DNA from: Bacillota bacterium
GTDB lineage: Bacteria; Bacillota; Clostridia; Acetivibrionales; DSM-1351
NCBI GenBank assembly: GCA_023436485.1
Contig: JAEZIU010000071.1
Span: 1 to 6,195, forward strand
Length of the DNA: 6,195 nucleotides
Reading direction: 5' to 3'
Shown: positions 1 through 5,977 of the stretch, in pieces
How positions within the stretch are numbered: position 1 is the stretch's first letter
Layout: every line of letters starts with the position of its first letter
Position numbers and translations under genes: made by a program
The notes under the pieces: generated by a model
What the model saw: the letters and a program-made list of their open reading frames with translations, nothing else
Databases searched by the model: none
Told to the model about the DNA's origin: nothing

Positions 1-10
1 CCCTCCACCA
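1..10 (+). tRNA. 3' end of a truncated tRNA gene (tentative)
   Basis: The first ten bases, CCCTCCACCA, read as the 3' strand of an acceptor stem, a discriminator A and an encoded CCA tail. A rho-independent hairpin follows after a single base, the usual arrangement at the end of a clostridial tRNA operon. The partner 5' acceptor strand would be GGAGGG, as in many Firmicutes tRNA-Tyr genes, but ten bases cannot fix the identity. The rest of the gene lies left of the window. The alternative is chance similarity inside a different transcript, so this is an inference from the edge of the sequence. Confidence 0.45.
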
Positions 11-56
11 CAAAGTCTTGTGCATTCGCTATTGAAGCTGTGTGCAGGGCTTTTTA
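11..56 (+). terminator. Rho-independent terminator, wobble-rich hairpin
   Basis: Bases 12-24 pair without interruption with 41-53 (13 pairs), with a small inner stem 28-30/36-38, and the run TTTTT at 51-55 follows. Four of the pairs (16-49, 18-47, 21-44, 22-43) are G:U wobbles, which form only in RNA transcribed rightward. The orientation is therefore +, and it terminates whatever enters from the left, probably the tRNA at 1-10. It lies head to head with the terminator of the leftward glycosyltransferase gene. Confidence 0.7.
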
Positions 57-85
57 CTTTGTTTAAATTAAGTATATTAATAAAT

Positions 86-130
86 AAAAAAAGTAGGAAG
101 CATATTAAGAATATACTTTCTACTTTTTTA
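86..130 (-). terminator. Intrinsic terminator of the leftward PMT gene, possibly bidirectional
   Basis: Bases 87-100 are complementary to 116-129, with one non-Watson-Crick position (97/119), and there is an inner stem 102-106/110-114. Read leftward, the hairpin starts ten bases after the TAA stop of the glycosyltransferase gene and ends in a run of seven T followed by more AT-rich sequence. The A run on one side and T run on the other mean it could also stop rightward transcription as a back-up to the hairpin at 11-56. Confidence 0.8.
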
Positions 131-138
131 TTTTAATG

Positions 139-2115
139 TTAATACCTGAAACTCCAACCCGGGAACAATTGTAGCATGCTGGCATACCACCTGGGTATAA
201 TCATACCGGATAGAATCGGATAATACATTACAAATATTATGGCCGTCAGTGCAAGATAAGCATAAACAATCTTTTTCGTATTTCCGCCAAGCTCCATGAA
301 TACTTTAATTAAATAAACAATGATAATTATAAGAAAAGGGACAACCGAAAAGTAATGATAGATAAAGGCCATTCTTCGTACCACCATCCACGGAATATAC
401 TGAAATAAAGCACCAAAAATAGGAACAAGCATATACTTGTCTTTCCTTTTAAATGCAACAACAATTCCTGTTATCAGTGACGGTATGCTGATCCACCATA
501 TTAACGGATTGCCCATACAAATGATACTGGAAGTTAATTTTTCAGCGGCAAGTGCTTTAGAACCATAAAACCATATAGGTTTGGTCATTATGGGCCATTC
601 AAACCACTGGGACGAGTACGCATGCTTGGCATTTAAATCGTTGTGGAAACTATACATAAAAGACTGATTGTTAAAAAACTCTTTTATACCATTGCCGGGA
701 ACCTGCATTATGGATGTATATGAAGCGAAATAAATTATACCGGGTACTAATATAAAAAACAGAATACAAAATACTGCAGTTTTAAAAAAGTATTTACTCC
801 AGAACTTGATGAATAAATCCGATGAAAGTCCGCTTTTTTTATATGCTATATAATAAATAATTTCATCCAGCTTGGCAATAACGAATATGAGGAAAATACC
901 CACAGCAGCATACATCGCAATCCATTTGGTAGCAATTCCTATGCCCAATATAATACCACAGAGGAAAAGTGGCCTAAGAGACCTCTTTAAACCTGCTTTG
1001 TAAGACTTTTTAGCAAAATAATCATAAATGTAATAGTACATTAAAATAACAAAGAAGGTCACGTATACATCAATTGTGGATATTCTTGTCTGAACAAAAT
1101 GCATGAAATCAAACATCATCAAAAAAGCTGTACAGAACGCAAGAAATCTCTTTTTAAAAATCTTATAACCAAACAAGTACATAAGAGGAATCATAGCTAC
1201 TCCGAATAATGTACCGATAATTCTCCAACCAAATGGGTTTACTCCAAAAATAAGCATACCAATCATAACAAAGTATTTACCGAGAGGTGGATGGGTTCTT
1301 TCAAAGGGATGGACTTTATAAATGAAGTCAAGAGCAGTTCTCGGATGAAATACTTCATCAAAATATGTGTTAGTGGATGATAAAGTATAAAAATCAACTA
1401 TATCTTGTTCGTCAAATAGATTACTTAACTTATAAGGTTTCCCATCAGGGCTTTTTACAGTGCTTTTTACTACTTGATCCACAGGTGTTATGCTTTTGAT
1501 TTTAAAAGGCTTATTCGAACCTTTCTCAAATACAGCAAATTCGTTAATTGCAGCACCGGGCTTATTAGCAATAATTTTAATTTTACTGGTTTTAAATTCC
1601 TTAGTAGATACCTTCCATGAAAAAAAACCCGATTTCTCAAGGGCTTCAGAATCTGAATATGTATCGCTTGAATTTAAAAACTTGATATTGAACTTAACAC
1701 CGTCATATTTCTCATCATTATAGCCCTGATAAAGCATTAGTTTTGAAATGCTCACTTCTCTTCCAAGGTCTACAATAAATCCGTCATTATTGCTTGCAGG
1801 GGCCCATGGTGTTTCGGGTATCTTGAAACCACCCAGATTGTATATTGCAGGAATTGCATATATCAAGGTCATAACAAGCATAATAATATAATCTTTTTTA
1901 ATGAGCTTAAACAAAGGTTTTGTTTCTTTATCATTGTTCAATAGACCGTATTCAGTGATTATCAGATTACCCTTTTTGATATTGCGGATTCTTAAAAAGC
2001 CCCATATTCCTATTCCTATAAGAAATATAAATACAACACTTAACATCATAGTTGCAAAGCCGGGCATTTTAACATGTGAAAAAAAATCAGATAGATGCTT
2101 AAAATACGTTTTCAA
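139..2115 (-). CDS. Membrane protein O-mannosyltransferase-like glycosyltransferase (GT39/PMT family) with discoidin-like domain
   Basis: The 658-residue product is a polytopic membrane enzyme of the dolichyl/polyprenyl-phosphate-mannose:protein mannosyltransferase type. Such enzymes move a sugar from a lipid carrier to secreted protein on the outer face of the membrane. Two N-terminal membrane segments (about 21-42 and 74-94) flank a short loop. Residues about 102-201 resemble an F5/8 type C (discoidin) beta-sandwich (WAPASNNDG, then VDLGREVSISKLMLYQGY). The catalytic PMT region follows: YFDEVFHPRTA (251-261, acidic pair D253-E254 as in the family D-E motif), ERTHPPLGK (272-280), then about ten further membrane segments and the RRMAFIYHYF motif (580-589). 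The start is TTG: GGAGG at 2124-2128 lies seven bases upstream, while the ATG just before it runs into a stop after five codons. It is a single-gene unit divergent from dapF. Sugar donor and protein targets cannot be read from the sequence. Confidence 0.9.
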   Translation of the reverse strand: MKTYFKHLSDFFSHVKMPGFATMMLSVVFIFLIGIGIWGFLRIRNIKKGNLIITEYGLLNNDKETKPLFKLIKKDYIIMLVMTLIYAIPAIYNLGGFKIPETPWAPASNNDGFIVDLGREVSISKLMLYQGYNDEKYDGVKFNIKFLNSSDTYSDSEALEKSGFFSWKVSTKEFKTSKIKIIANKPGAAINEFAVFEKGSNKPFKIKSITPVDQVVKSTVKSPDGKPYKLSNLFDEQDIVDFYTLSSTNTYFDEVFHPRTALDFIYKVHPFERTHPPLGKYFVMIGMLIFGVNPFGWRIIGTLFGVAMIPLMYLFGYKIFKKRFLAFCTAFLMMFDFMHFVQTRISTIDVYVTFFVILMYYYIYDYFAKKSYKAGLKRSLRPLFLCGIILGIGIATKWIAMYAAVGIFLIFVIAKLDEIIYYIAYKKSGLSSDLFIKFWSKYFFKTAVFCILFFILVPGIIYFASYTSIMQVPGNGIKEFFNNQSFMYSFHNDLNAKHAYSSQWFEWPIMTKPIWFYGSKALAAEKLTSSIICMGNPLIWWISIPSLITGIVVAFKRKDKYMLVPIFGALFQYIPWMVVRRMAFIYHYFSVVPFLIIIIVYLIKVFMELGGNTKKIVYAYLALTAIIFVMYYPILSGMIIPRWYASMLQLFPGWSFRY

Positions 2116-2163
2116 GAGTTTGCCTCCATTTACGTTTTATTTGAAAAGTTTTACCATAATTAT

Positions 2164-2169
2164 ATTATA
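2164..2169 (-). promoter_or_regulatory. Possible -10 element for the PMT gene
   Basis: Read leftward, TATAAT lies about 50 bases upstream of the TTG start in the divergent spacer. No convincing -35 hexamer is found 16-18 bases further upstream; ATTATT is the best available. The promoter is therefore weak or assigned only by position, and the region is so AT-rich that a chance match is likely. Confidence 0.3.
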
Positions 2170-2220
2170 GTATGTAAAACAATACAAATAATAGTTGTTA
2201 GTATATAAGCCTTGAATTCG

Positions 2221-2248
2221 TTGAAAAACTTAATAGGTATGTTATAAT
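2221..2248 (+). promoter_or_regulatory. Predicted sigma-A promoter of dapF-dapL
   Basis: TTGAAA (2221-2226) and a perfect TATAAT (2243-2248) are separated by 16 bases, giving a start near 2255 and an untranslated leader of about 70 bases before dapF. The leader shows no lysine riboswitch or strong hairpin, so control by an L-box is not supported here. Confidence 0.65.
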
Positions 2249-2325
2249 ATGAACAAGTTAAATTGATAAAGTAGAAGATTCGATTTACATAAGGTTATAG
2301 CATATTGATGAAAGGAGAAAATAAA

Positions 2326-3159
2326 ATGAAATTTACAAAAATGCAGGGGCTTGGAAATGACTATATATATGTGGATTGTACGAAAAATATGATTGCGGAT
2401 CCATCTGAAGTTTCAAAAAAGGTAAGTGACAGACATTTCGGAATAGGATCAGACGGATTGGTTCTTATAATGAAATCTGATATAGCTGATTTTAGAATGA
2501 GAATGTTTAATTCAGATGGATCAGAATCAGAAATGTGTGGAAATGCTATACGTTGTGTTGGGAAATATGTGTTTGATAATGGACTAACAGATAAAAAGAA
2601 CATTAAAATAGAAACTTTGGCTGGAATAAAGGTCCTGGATTTAAAGATTATTGATAACAAAGTGGTTCAGGCAAGAGTCGATATGGGAGAACCGATCTTA
2701 ATACCTAAAAATATTCCTGTTGACAGTGAAAAGGACTGTTTTATATCAGAGAATATTGAAATAGATGGTCAGACTTATAAGGTTACAGCTGTATCCATGG
2801 GAAACCCGCATGCTATAACATATGTGGATGACACAGCAAACTTTCCATTGAATGATATTGGGCCAAAAATGGAAACACATAAATTGTTTCCCAGAAAGGT
2901 AAATGCAGAATTTGTTCAGGTCATAGACAGGACTACACTGAGAATGAGAGTATGGGAGAGGGGAGCCGGTGAGACACTTGCTTGCGGAACAGGAGCCAGT
3001 GCTGTACTTGTTGCATCAGTGCTAAATGGTGTATCGGAAAGAGCTGCCACTATAAAACTCCTTGGTGGAGACTTATTTATTGAATGGTCTGAAAAGGATA
3101 ATCATGTTTATATGACAGGACCTGCAGAAAAAGTGTTTGATGGTGAAATTGAAATCTGA
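2326..3159 (+). CDS. dapF: Diaminopimelate epimerase
   Basis: This is the cytoplasmic, cofactor-independent epimerase that converts LL-2,6-diaminopimelate to meso-diaminopimelate, the precursor of lysine and of the peptidoglycan crosslink. The product is 277 residues, the usual length. It shows the family hallmarks: N-terminal KMQGLGNDYIYVD (5-17), the first catalytic cysteine in SEMCGNAIRC (Cys71) and the second in ETLACGTGAS (Cys220), with SMGNPHAI (157-164) and the ERGAGET loop (211-217) around the active site. Both thiols of the two-base mechanism are present, so the enzyme should be active. I chose the ATG at 2326 because AAAGGAG (2311-2317) sits eight bases upstream. In-frame TTG and ATG codons at 2305 and 2308 lack such a site and would add residues before the conserved MKFTKMQG. 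It lies 41 bases before dapL, probably co-transcribed. Confidence 0.97.
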   Translation: MKFTKMQGLGNDYIYVDCTKNMIADPSEVSKKVSDRHFGIGSDGLVLIMKSDIADFRMRMFNSDGSESEMCGNAIRCVGKYVFDNGLTDKKNIKIETLAGIKVLDLKIIDNKVVQARVDMGEPILIPKNIPVDSEKDCFISENIEIDGQTYKVTAVSMGNPHAITYVDDTANFPLNDIGPKMETHKLFPRKVNAEFVQVIDRTTLRMRVWERGAGETLACGTGASAVLVASVLNGVSERAATIKLLGGDLFIEWSEKDNHVYMTGPAEKVFDGEIEI

Positions 3160-3200
3160 TAATAATATTTTATTAATAAGGTAAAGAGAGGAAAGAGAAA

Positions 3201-4433
3201 ATGGCACTAGTAAATGAAAATCATTTAAAACTACCGGGGAATTACTTATTTGCTGAAATAGGCAAAAGAGTTGCTGCATTCAAGGAACAAAATCCTGATG
3301 CTGATATTATAAGGCTCGGTATCGGAGACGTAACCCGTCCGCTTCCAATGGCATGTATAGATGCAATGCATAAGGCTGTTGATGATATGTCCAGGATAGA
3401 AACCTTTAAAGGCTACCCTGAATATGAGGGATACGATTTCCTTATAAATAAAATTGTTGAGAATGACTATAAAAAGAGAGGAATCACAATTGGAACCGAT
3501 GAAGTATTTGTAAGCGATGGGGCCAAAAGTGATACAGCAAATATCCAGGAACTGTTCGGATTGAACTCACGAATTGCAGTTACGGACCCTGTTTATCCTG
3601 TTTACGTAGATAGTAATGTTATGGCTGGACGAACAGGAGACTACATTGACGGAAAATGGACTAACGTAACCTATCTGCCATGTACGTCTGAAAACGGTTT
3701 TGTTCCGGAACTTCCAAAAGAAAAAGTAGACCTTATATATCTGTGTCTGCCCAATAATCCTACAGGAACCACACTTACAAAGGAACAATTAAAAGTATGG
3801 GTAGATTACGCTGCAAAAAACAAATCAATTATATTATTTGATTCTGCATATGAGGCTTTTATAACCGAGAAGGATGTTCCTCACAGCATATATGAAATAG
3901 AAGGAGCGAAAGAAGTAGCAATAGAATTCAGAAGCTTTTCTAAGACGGCAGGATTTACCGGAACAAGATGTGCATATTTAGTAATCCCAAAGGAATTAAA
4001 AGCCTATACTACTGATGGCAGTGAATTTGGACTTAACAGGCTTTGGTACAGAAGACAGGCAACAAAATTTAACGGTGTATCCTATATAGTGCAACGCGGT
4101 GCTGAGGCGGTATATTCAGAAGAAGGCCAAAAGCAGGTAAAAGAAACAATATCTTATTATTTGTCAAATGCAGCAATCATTAAAAAGGGCTTAGAGGGTA
4201 TAGGAATAAAGGTGTTTGGAGGAGTAAATGCACCATATATATGGATGAAAACTCCAAACGCTATGGACTCTTGGGTTTTCTTTGATAAACTGTTAAGTGA
4301 GGCAAATATAGTTGGAACTCCCGGGGTAGGTTTTGGACCAAGTGGTCAGGGGTACTTCAGACTTACTGCATTCGGAAGCAGGGAAAATACTCAGGCTGCT
4401 GTTGAGAGGTTTAAAACGAGGCTGAAGGTTTAA
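3201..4433 (+). CDS. dapL: LL-diaminopimelate aminotransferase
   Basis: This is a PLP-dependent class I/II aminotransferase that converts tetrahydrodipicolinate directly to LL-diaminopimelate with glutamate as amino donor, bypassing the succinylase or acetylase steps. Its 410 residues match the family length. Visible motifs are the N-terminal LPGNYLFAEIGKRV (11-24), IRLGIGDVTRPLP (37-49), the NNPTGT loop (185-190), Asp214 and Tyr217 in DSAYEAF that contact PLP, the Schiff-base lysine Lys248 in SFSKTAGFTG, and the substrate-carboxylate arginine Arg387 in GYFRLTAFGSR. These are DapL hallmarks rather than those of a general aspartate aminotransferase. AGAGG lies nine bases before the ATG. Its product is the substrate of the DapF encoded just upstream, so the pair forms a functional unit. 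A strong terminator follows. Confidence 0.96.
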   Translation: MALVNENHLKLPGNYLFAEIGKRVAAFKEQNPDADIIRLGIGDVTRPLPMACIDAMHKAVDDMSRIETFKGYPEYEGYDFLINKIVENDYKKRGITIGTDEVFVSDGAKSDTANIQELFGLNSRIAVTDPVYPVYVDSNVMAGRTGDYIDGKWTNVTYLPCTSENGFVPELPKEKVDLIYLCLPNNPTGTTLTKEQLKVWVDYAAKNKSIILFDSAYEAFITEKDVPHSIYEIEGAKEVAIEFRSFSKTAGFTGTRCAYLVIPKELKAYTTDGSEFGLNRLWYRRQATKFNGVSYIVQRGAEAVYSEEGQKQVKETISYYLSNAAIIKKGLEGIGIKVFGGVNAPYIWMKTPNAMDSWVFFDKLLSEANIVGTPGVGFGPSGQGYFRLTAFGSRENTQAAVERFKTRLKV

Positions 4434-4461
4434 TCGAAACAACAATTTTGTTATATTATAT

Positions 4462-4529
4462 AAAATAGTCAGTTTGCCCGAATAACCGATCTTAGAAATA
4501 TGGTTATAAAAGGCTGGCTGACTATTTTT
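4462..4529 (+). terminator. Nested-hairpin terminator after dapL
   Basis: Bases 4462-4472 pair perfectly with 4518-4528 (11 pairs), and the pairing continues through two G:U wobbles and GCC/GGC (4476-4478/4512-4514). A second internal stem, 4482-4487/4502-4507, closes a 14-base loop. The 3' strand ends in TTTTT, then G and TTT. It lies about 28 bases after the dapL stop and should end the dapF-dapL transcript. The G:U pairs favour the rightward orientation. Confidence 0.82.
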
Positions 4530-4546
4530 GTTTAATATATTATAAT
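4518..4546 (+). promoter_or_regulatory. Candidate promoter of the uracil-DNA glycosylase pair
   Basis: A perfect TATAAT (4541-4546) lies about 42 bases before the start codon. The best -35 at 17-base spacing is CTGACT (4518-4523, four of six matches to TTGACA), which would lie inside the 3' arm of the upstream terminator. A second -10-like TATAAA is at 4549-4554. Some promoter is expected here because of the strong terminator upstream; the exact hexamers are uncertain. Confidence 0.4.
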
Positions 4547-4587
4547 GTTATAAAGATGTACTATAAAAGTATAAAGGATGAGGGAAA

Positions 4588-5145
4588 TTGTTGAACTGGG
4601 ATCAACTAAATTCAACATGCAGTGATTGCCGGAATTGTGACCTTGCCGGAACCAGAACAAATATAGTAGTAGGAAGAGGAAATCCTAATGCACCGGTAAT
4701 GTTTATAGGAGAAGGGCCGGGAGAACAGGAGGATTTACAGGGATTACCCTTTGTAGGACCGGCAGGACAGCTTCTTGATACACTCTTTGAGGCATTGAAT
4801 TTCAAACCTGATGAATACTATATTGCAAACGTAGTAAAGTGCAGACCGCCTAATAACAGGGTGCCCAATGAAGAAGAAGCTGAAAAATGTTTGCCGTATT
4901 TAAGAAATCAGGTATCCTTAATAATGCCACGTATAATTGTATGTCTTGGAAGTACTGCAGCCAAATATATTGTAGCCAGGGATATTAAAATAACACAAAT
5001 ACGCGGACAATGGATAGAGAGAAAAAAGTTCTGGATAATGCCCACATTTCATCCTGCAGCACTATTAAGGGATCAAAGCAAAAAGGAATTATTATTTAAA
5101 GATATAAAAGAAGTCAAAAAGAAAATAAACCAATTGGAAAATTAA
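4588..5145 (+). CDS. udg: Type 4 (iron-sulfur) uracil-DNA glycosylase
   Basis: This is a base-excision repair enzyme that removes uracil from DNA after cytosine deamination or dUMP incorporation. The 185-residue product has all family 4 marks: a CxxC pair (Cys14, Cys17) spaced six residues before Arg23, the uracil-pocket motif GEGPGEQED (41-49), PFVGPAGQLLD (54-64), Asn81 followed by VVKCRPPNNR with Cys85, Cys101, and the catalytic-loop motif FHPAALLR around His155. Cys14, Cys17, Cys85 and Cys101 fit the four [4Fe-4S] ligands; Cys11 is an extra nearby cysteine. Older annotation often calls this family phage SPO1 DNA polymerase-related. The start is a non-ATG codon: TTG at 4588 or TTG at 4591. 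AAAGGA (4573-4578) is well spaced for the first and GAGGG (4580-4584) for the second. It is followed after 16 bases by a paralogue, presumably co-transcribed. Confidence 0.94.
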   Translation: MLNWDQLNSTCSDCRNCDLAGTRTNIVVGRGNPNAPVMFIGEGPGEQEDLQGLPFVGPAGQLLDTLFEALNFKPDEYYIANVVKCRPPNNRVPNEEEAEKCLPYLRNQVSLIMPRIIVCLGSTAAKYIVARDIKITQIRGQWIERKKFWIMPTFHPAALLRDQSKKELLFKDIKEVKKKINQLEN

Positions 5146-5161
5146 GCGTTCGGAGGCCGTT

Positions 5162-5767
5162 GTGGTAAAGGACAGAATGAAGAACAGTTTAGAACAATTA
5201 TGCCTTGAATATGTACAACAATTTAATGAAAAAGAAATAGTACTGGGACATGGTTGTATTAATAGTCCTGTTATTATAATCGGAGAGGCACCGGGTAAGG
5301 ATGAAGTTAAATTGGGGAGGCCATTTGTAGGTGCAGCAGGAAAAAACCTTAATGAGTTTATAGAAGTATTAAAAATAAGTAGAGACGATCTATATATAAC
5401 AAATGCAATAAAGTACAGGCTTGGAAGATTAAATCCAAAAACCCGGAGAATAGTCAATAGACCTGCAACAATCAAGGATATAAAGGAAAATCAAATTTGG
5501 CTCCATAGAGAAATCCATATAATAAAACCTCAAATAATTGTCACACTAGGTAATGTACCGCTTAAAGCTATAACGGATGACTTTAGACTTTCCATAGGAG
5601 ATATGCACGGAGCATTGCACGAATGTAATTTATCAGGGGAGACATATAAGCTATTTCCACTATATCATCCTGCAAGCATCATATACAACAGATCACTAAA
5701 AGCTGTTTATCACCAGGACATGATTACACTTAGGCAAGAAGTTAATAAATTAGATTTTAAACCTTAG
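5162..5767 (+). CDS. Divergent uracil-DNA glycosylase superfamily protein lacking most Fe-S ligands, with UdgX-like basic loop
   Basis: The 201-residue product aligns without gaps to the preceding glycosylase from residue 14 to about 85, with identical numbering of key positions: GEAPGKDE (41-48), RPFVGAAGKNL (53-63) and Asn81. The C-terminal motif is YHPASIIYN, with His169 in place of His155. Of the four cluster cysteines only Cys14 aligns; the others become Tyr17, Tyr85 and, by alignment, Asn110. A [4Fe-4S] cluster is therefore unlikely. Residues 86-101 form an insertion rich in Arg, containing KTRRIVNRP. From memory this matches the position and pattern of the R-loop of mycobacterial UdgX (KRRIH), with Val98 where UdgX has its DNA-crosslinking histidine. 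The start is GTG, with GGAGG (5152-5156) five bases upstream; the ATG at 5177 is too far from it. It could be a uracil glycosylase, an enzyme for another base lesion, or a lesion-binding protein. The superfamily is sure, the substrate unknown. Confidence 0.85.
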   Translation: MVKDRMKNSLEQLCLEYVQQFNEKEIVLGHGCINSPVIIIGEAPGKDEVKLGRPFVGAAGKNLNEFIEVLKISRDDLYITNAIKYRLGRLNPKTRRIVNRPATIKDIKENQIWLHREIHIIKPQIIVTLGNVPLKAITDDFRLSIGDMHGALHECNLSGETYKLFPLYHPASIIYNRSLKAVYHQDMITLRQEVNKLDFKP

Positions 5768-5947
5768 TAAATGAAAATTAATAGTGGATATAAGTATGAA
5801 TAATCAAGGATAGCATGTCTAAAATAAAATTATTGGCATATACACAATTATTCAACGTTGAAATAAAACTATCTCGGTGTTACACTAAACAAGTTGTTGC
5901 AAACGTAACACTTTAAAAATCTCTTCAAATTTTAGAGATAAAAAATG
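5768..5947. other. Gene-free AT-rich spacer upstream of the rRNA-type promoters
   Basis: No protein gene or clear terminator for the glycosylase pair is visible in these 180 bases. The stretch holds a perfect 12-base palindrome TTCAACGTTGAA (5851-5862), an inverted repeat GTGTTAC/GTAACAC (5877-5883 and 5905-5911), and a small inverted repeat ATCTCT/AGAGAT (5919-5924/5934-5939). The last of these is followed by an A run, so it is not a rightward terminator. AT-rich sequence just before 5948 could serve as an UP element for the first promoter. Confidence 0.5.
5858..5886 (+). promoter_or_regulatory. Weak possible third upstream promoter
   Basis: TTGAAA (5858-5863) and TACACT (5881-5886) are 17 bases apart. 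The -35 overlaps the 12-base palindrome at 5851-5862 and the -10 overlaps the left arm of the GTGTTAC inverted repeat. If it is real, it would be the most distal promoter of the rRNA-type leader. The match is modest in an AT-rich region. Confidence 0.25.
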
Positions 5948-5977
5948 TTGACAAGCACATAGCAAACGTGATACTAT
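5948..5977 (+). promoter_or_regulatory. rRNA-type promoter P1
   Basis: A consensus TTGACA (5948-5953) and TACTAT (5972-5977) are separated by 18 bases, preceded by an A run and AT-rich sequence as in UP elements. The expected start is near 5984. Together with the similar promoter about 110 bases downstream, it makes the tandem P1-P2 arrangement typical of rRNA operons. Confidence 0.75.

Noticed and set aside
1..66. Open frame running from the left edge to a TAA at 64-66, which could be the end of a protein gene
   Set aside because: The peptide has no recognisable pattern, and the same bases form a 13-pair hairpin with a T tract directly after a tRNA-like CCA end, which explains them better.
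1490..2170. Open frames on the + strand at 1490-1723 and 1901-2170
   Set aside because: They lie antisense within the well-supported glycosyltransferase gene, have no ribosome binding site and show no family similarity.
2305..2325. Earlier in-frame TTG (2305) and ATG (2308) starts for dapF
   Set aside because: The Shine-Dalgarno AAAGGAG at 2311-2317 lies downstream of them and is correctly spaced for ATG 2326, which begins the conserved family N-terminus.
2255..2325. Lysine riboswitch in the dapF leader
   Set aside because: The leader is only about 70 bases with no multi-stem structure or terminator, far shorter than an L-box.
2361..2660. Open frame on the - strand within dapF
   Set aside because: It is a shadow of dapF, with no ribosome binding site or recognisable domain.
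3073..3788. Minus-strand open frames at 3073-3279 and 3567-3788
   Set aside because: They are antisense to the dapF end and to dapL, both firmly identified, and the translations show no known motif.
4602..5475. Minus-strand open frames at 4602-4805 and 5092-5475
   Set aside because: They are antisense to the two glycosylase genes. The longer one spans the junction between them, but its product shows only low-complexity hydrophobic stretches and no start signals.
5771..5803. Ten-codon open frame after the second glycosylase gene
   Set aside because: It has no ribosome binding site, is very short and lies in AT-rich spacer where such frames occur by chance.
5919..5939. Inverted repeat ATCTCT/AGAGAT as a terminator for the glycosylase pair
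   Set aside because: The stem has only six mostly AT pairs and is followed by A rather than T on the + strand. Read leftward it has T residues, but no gene points that way.
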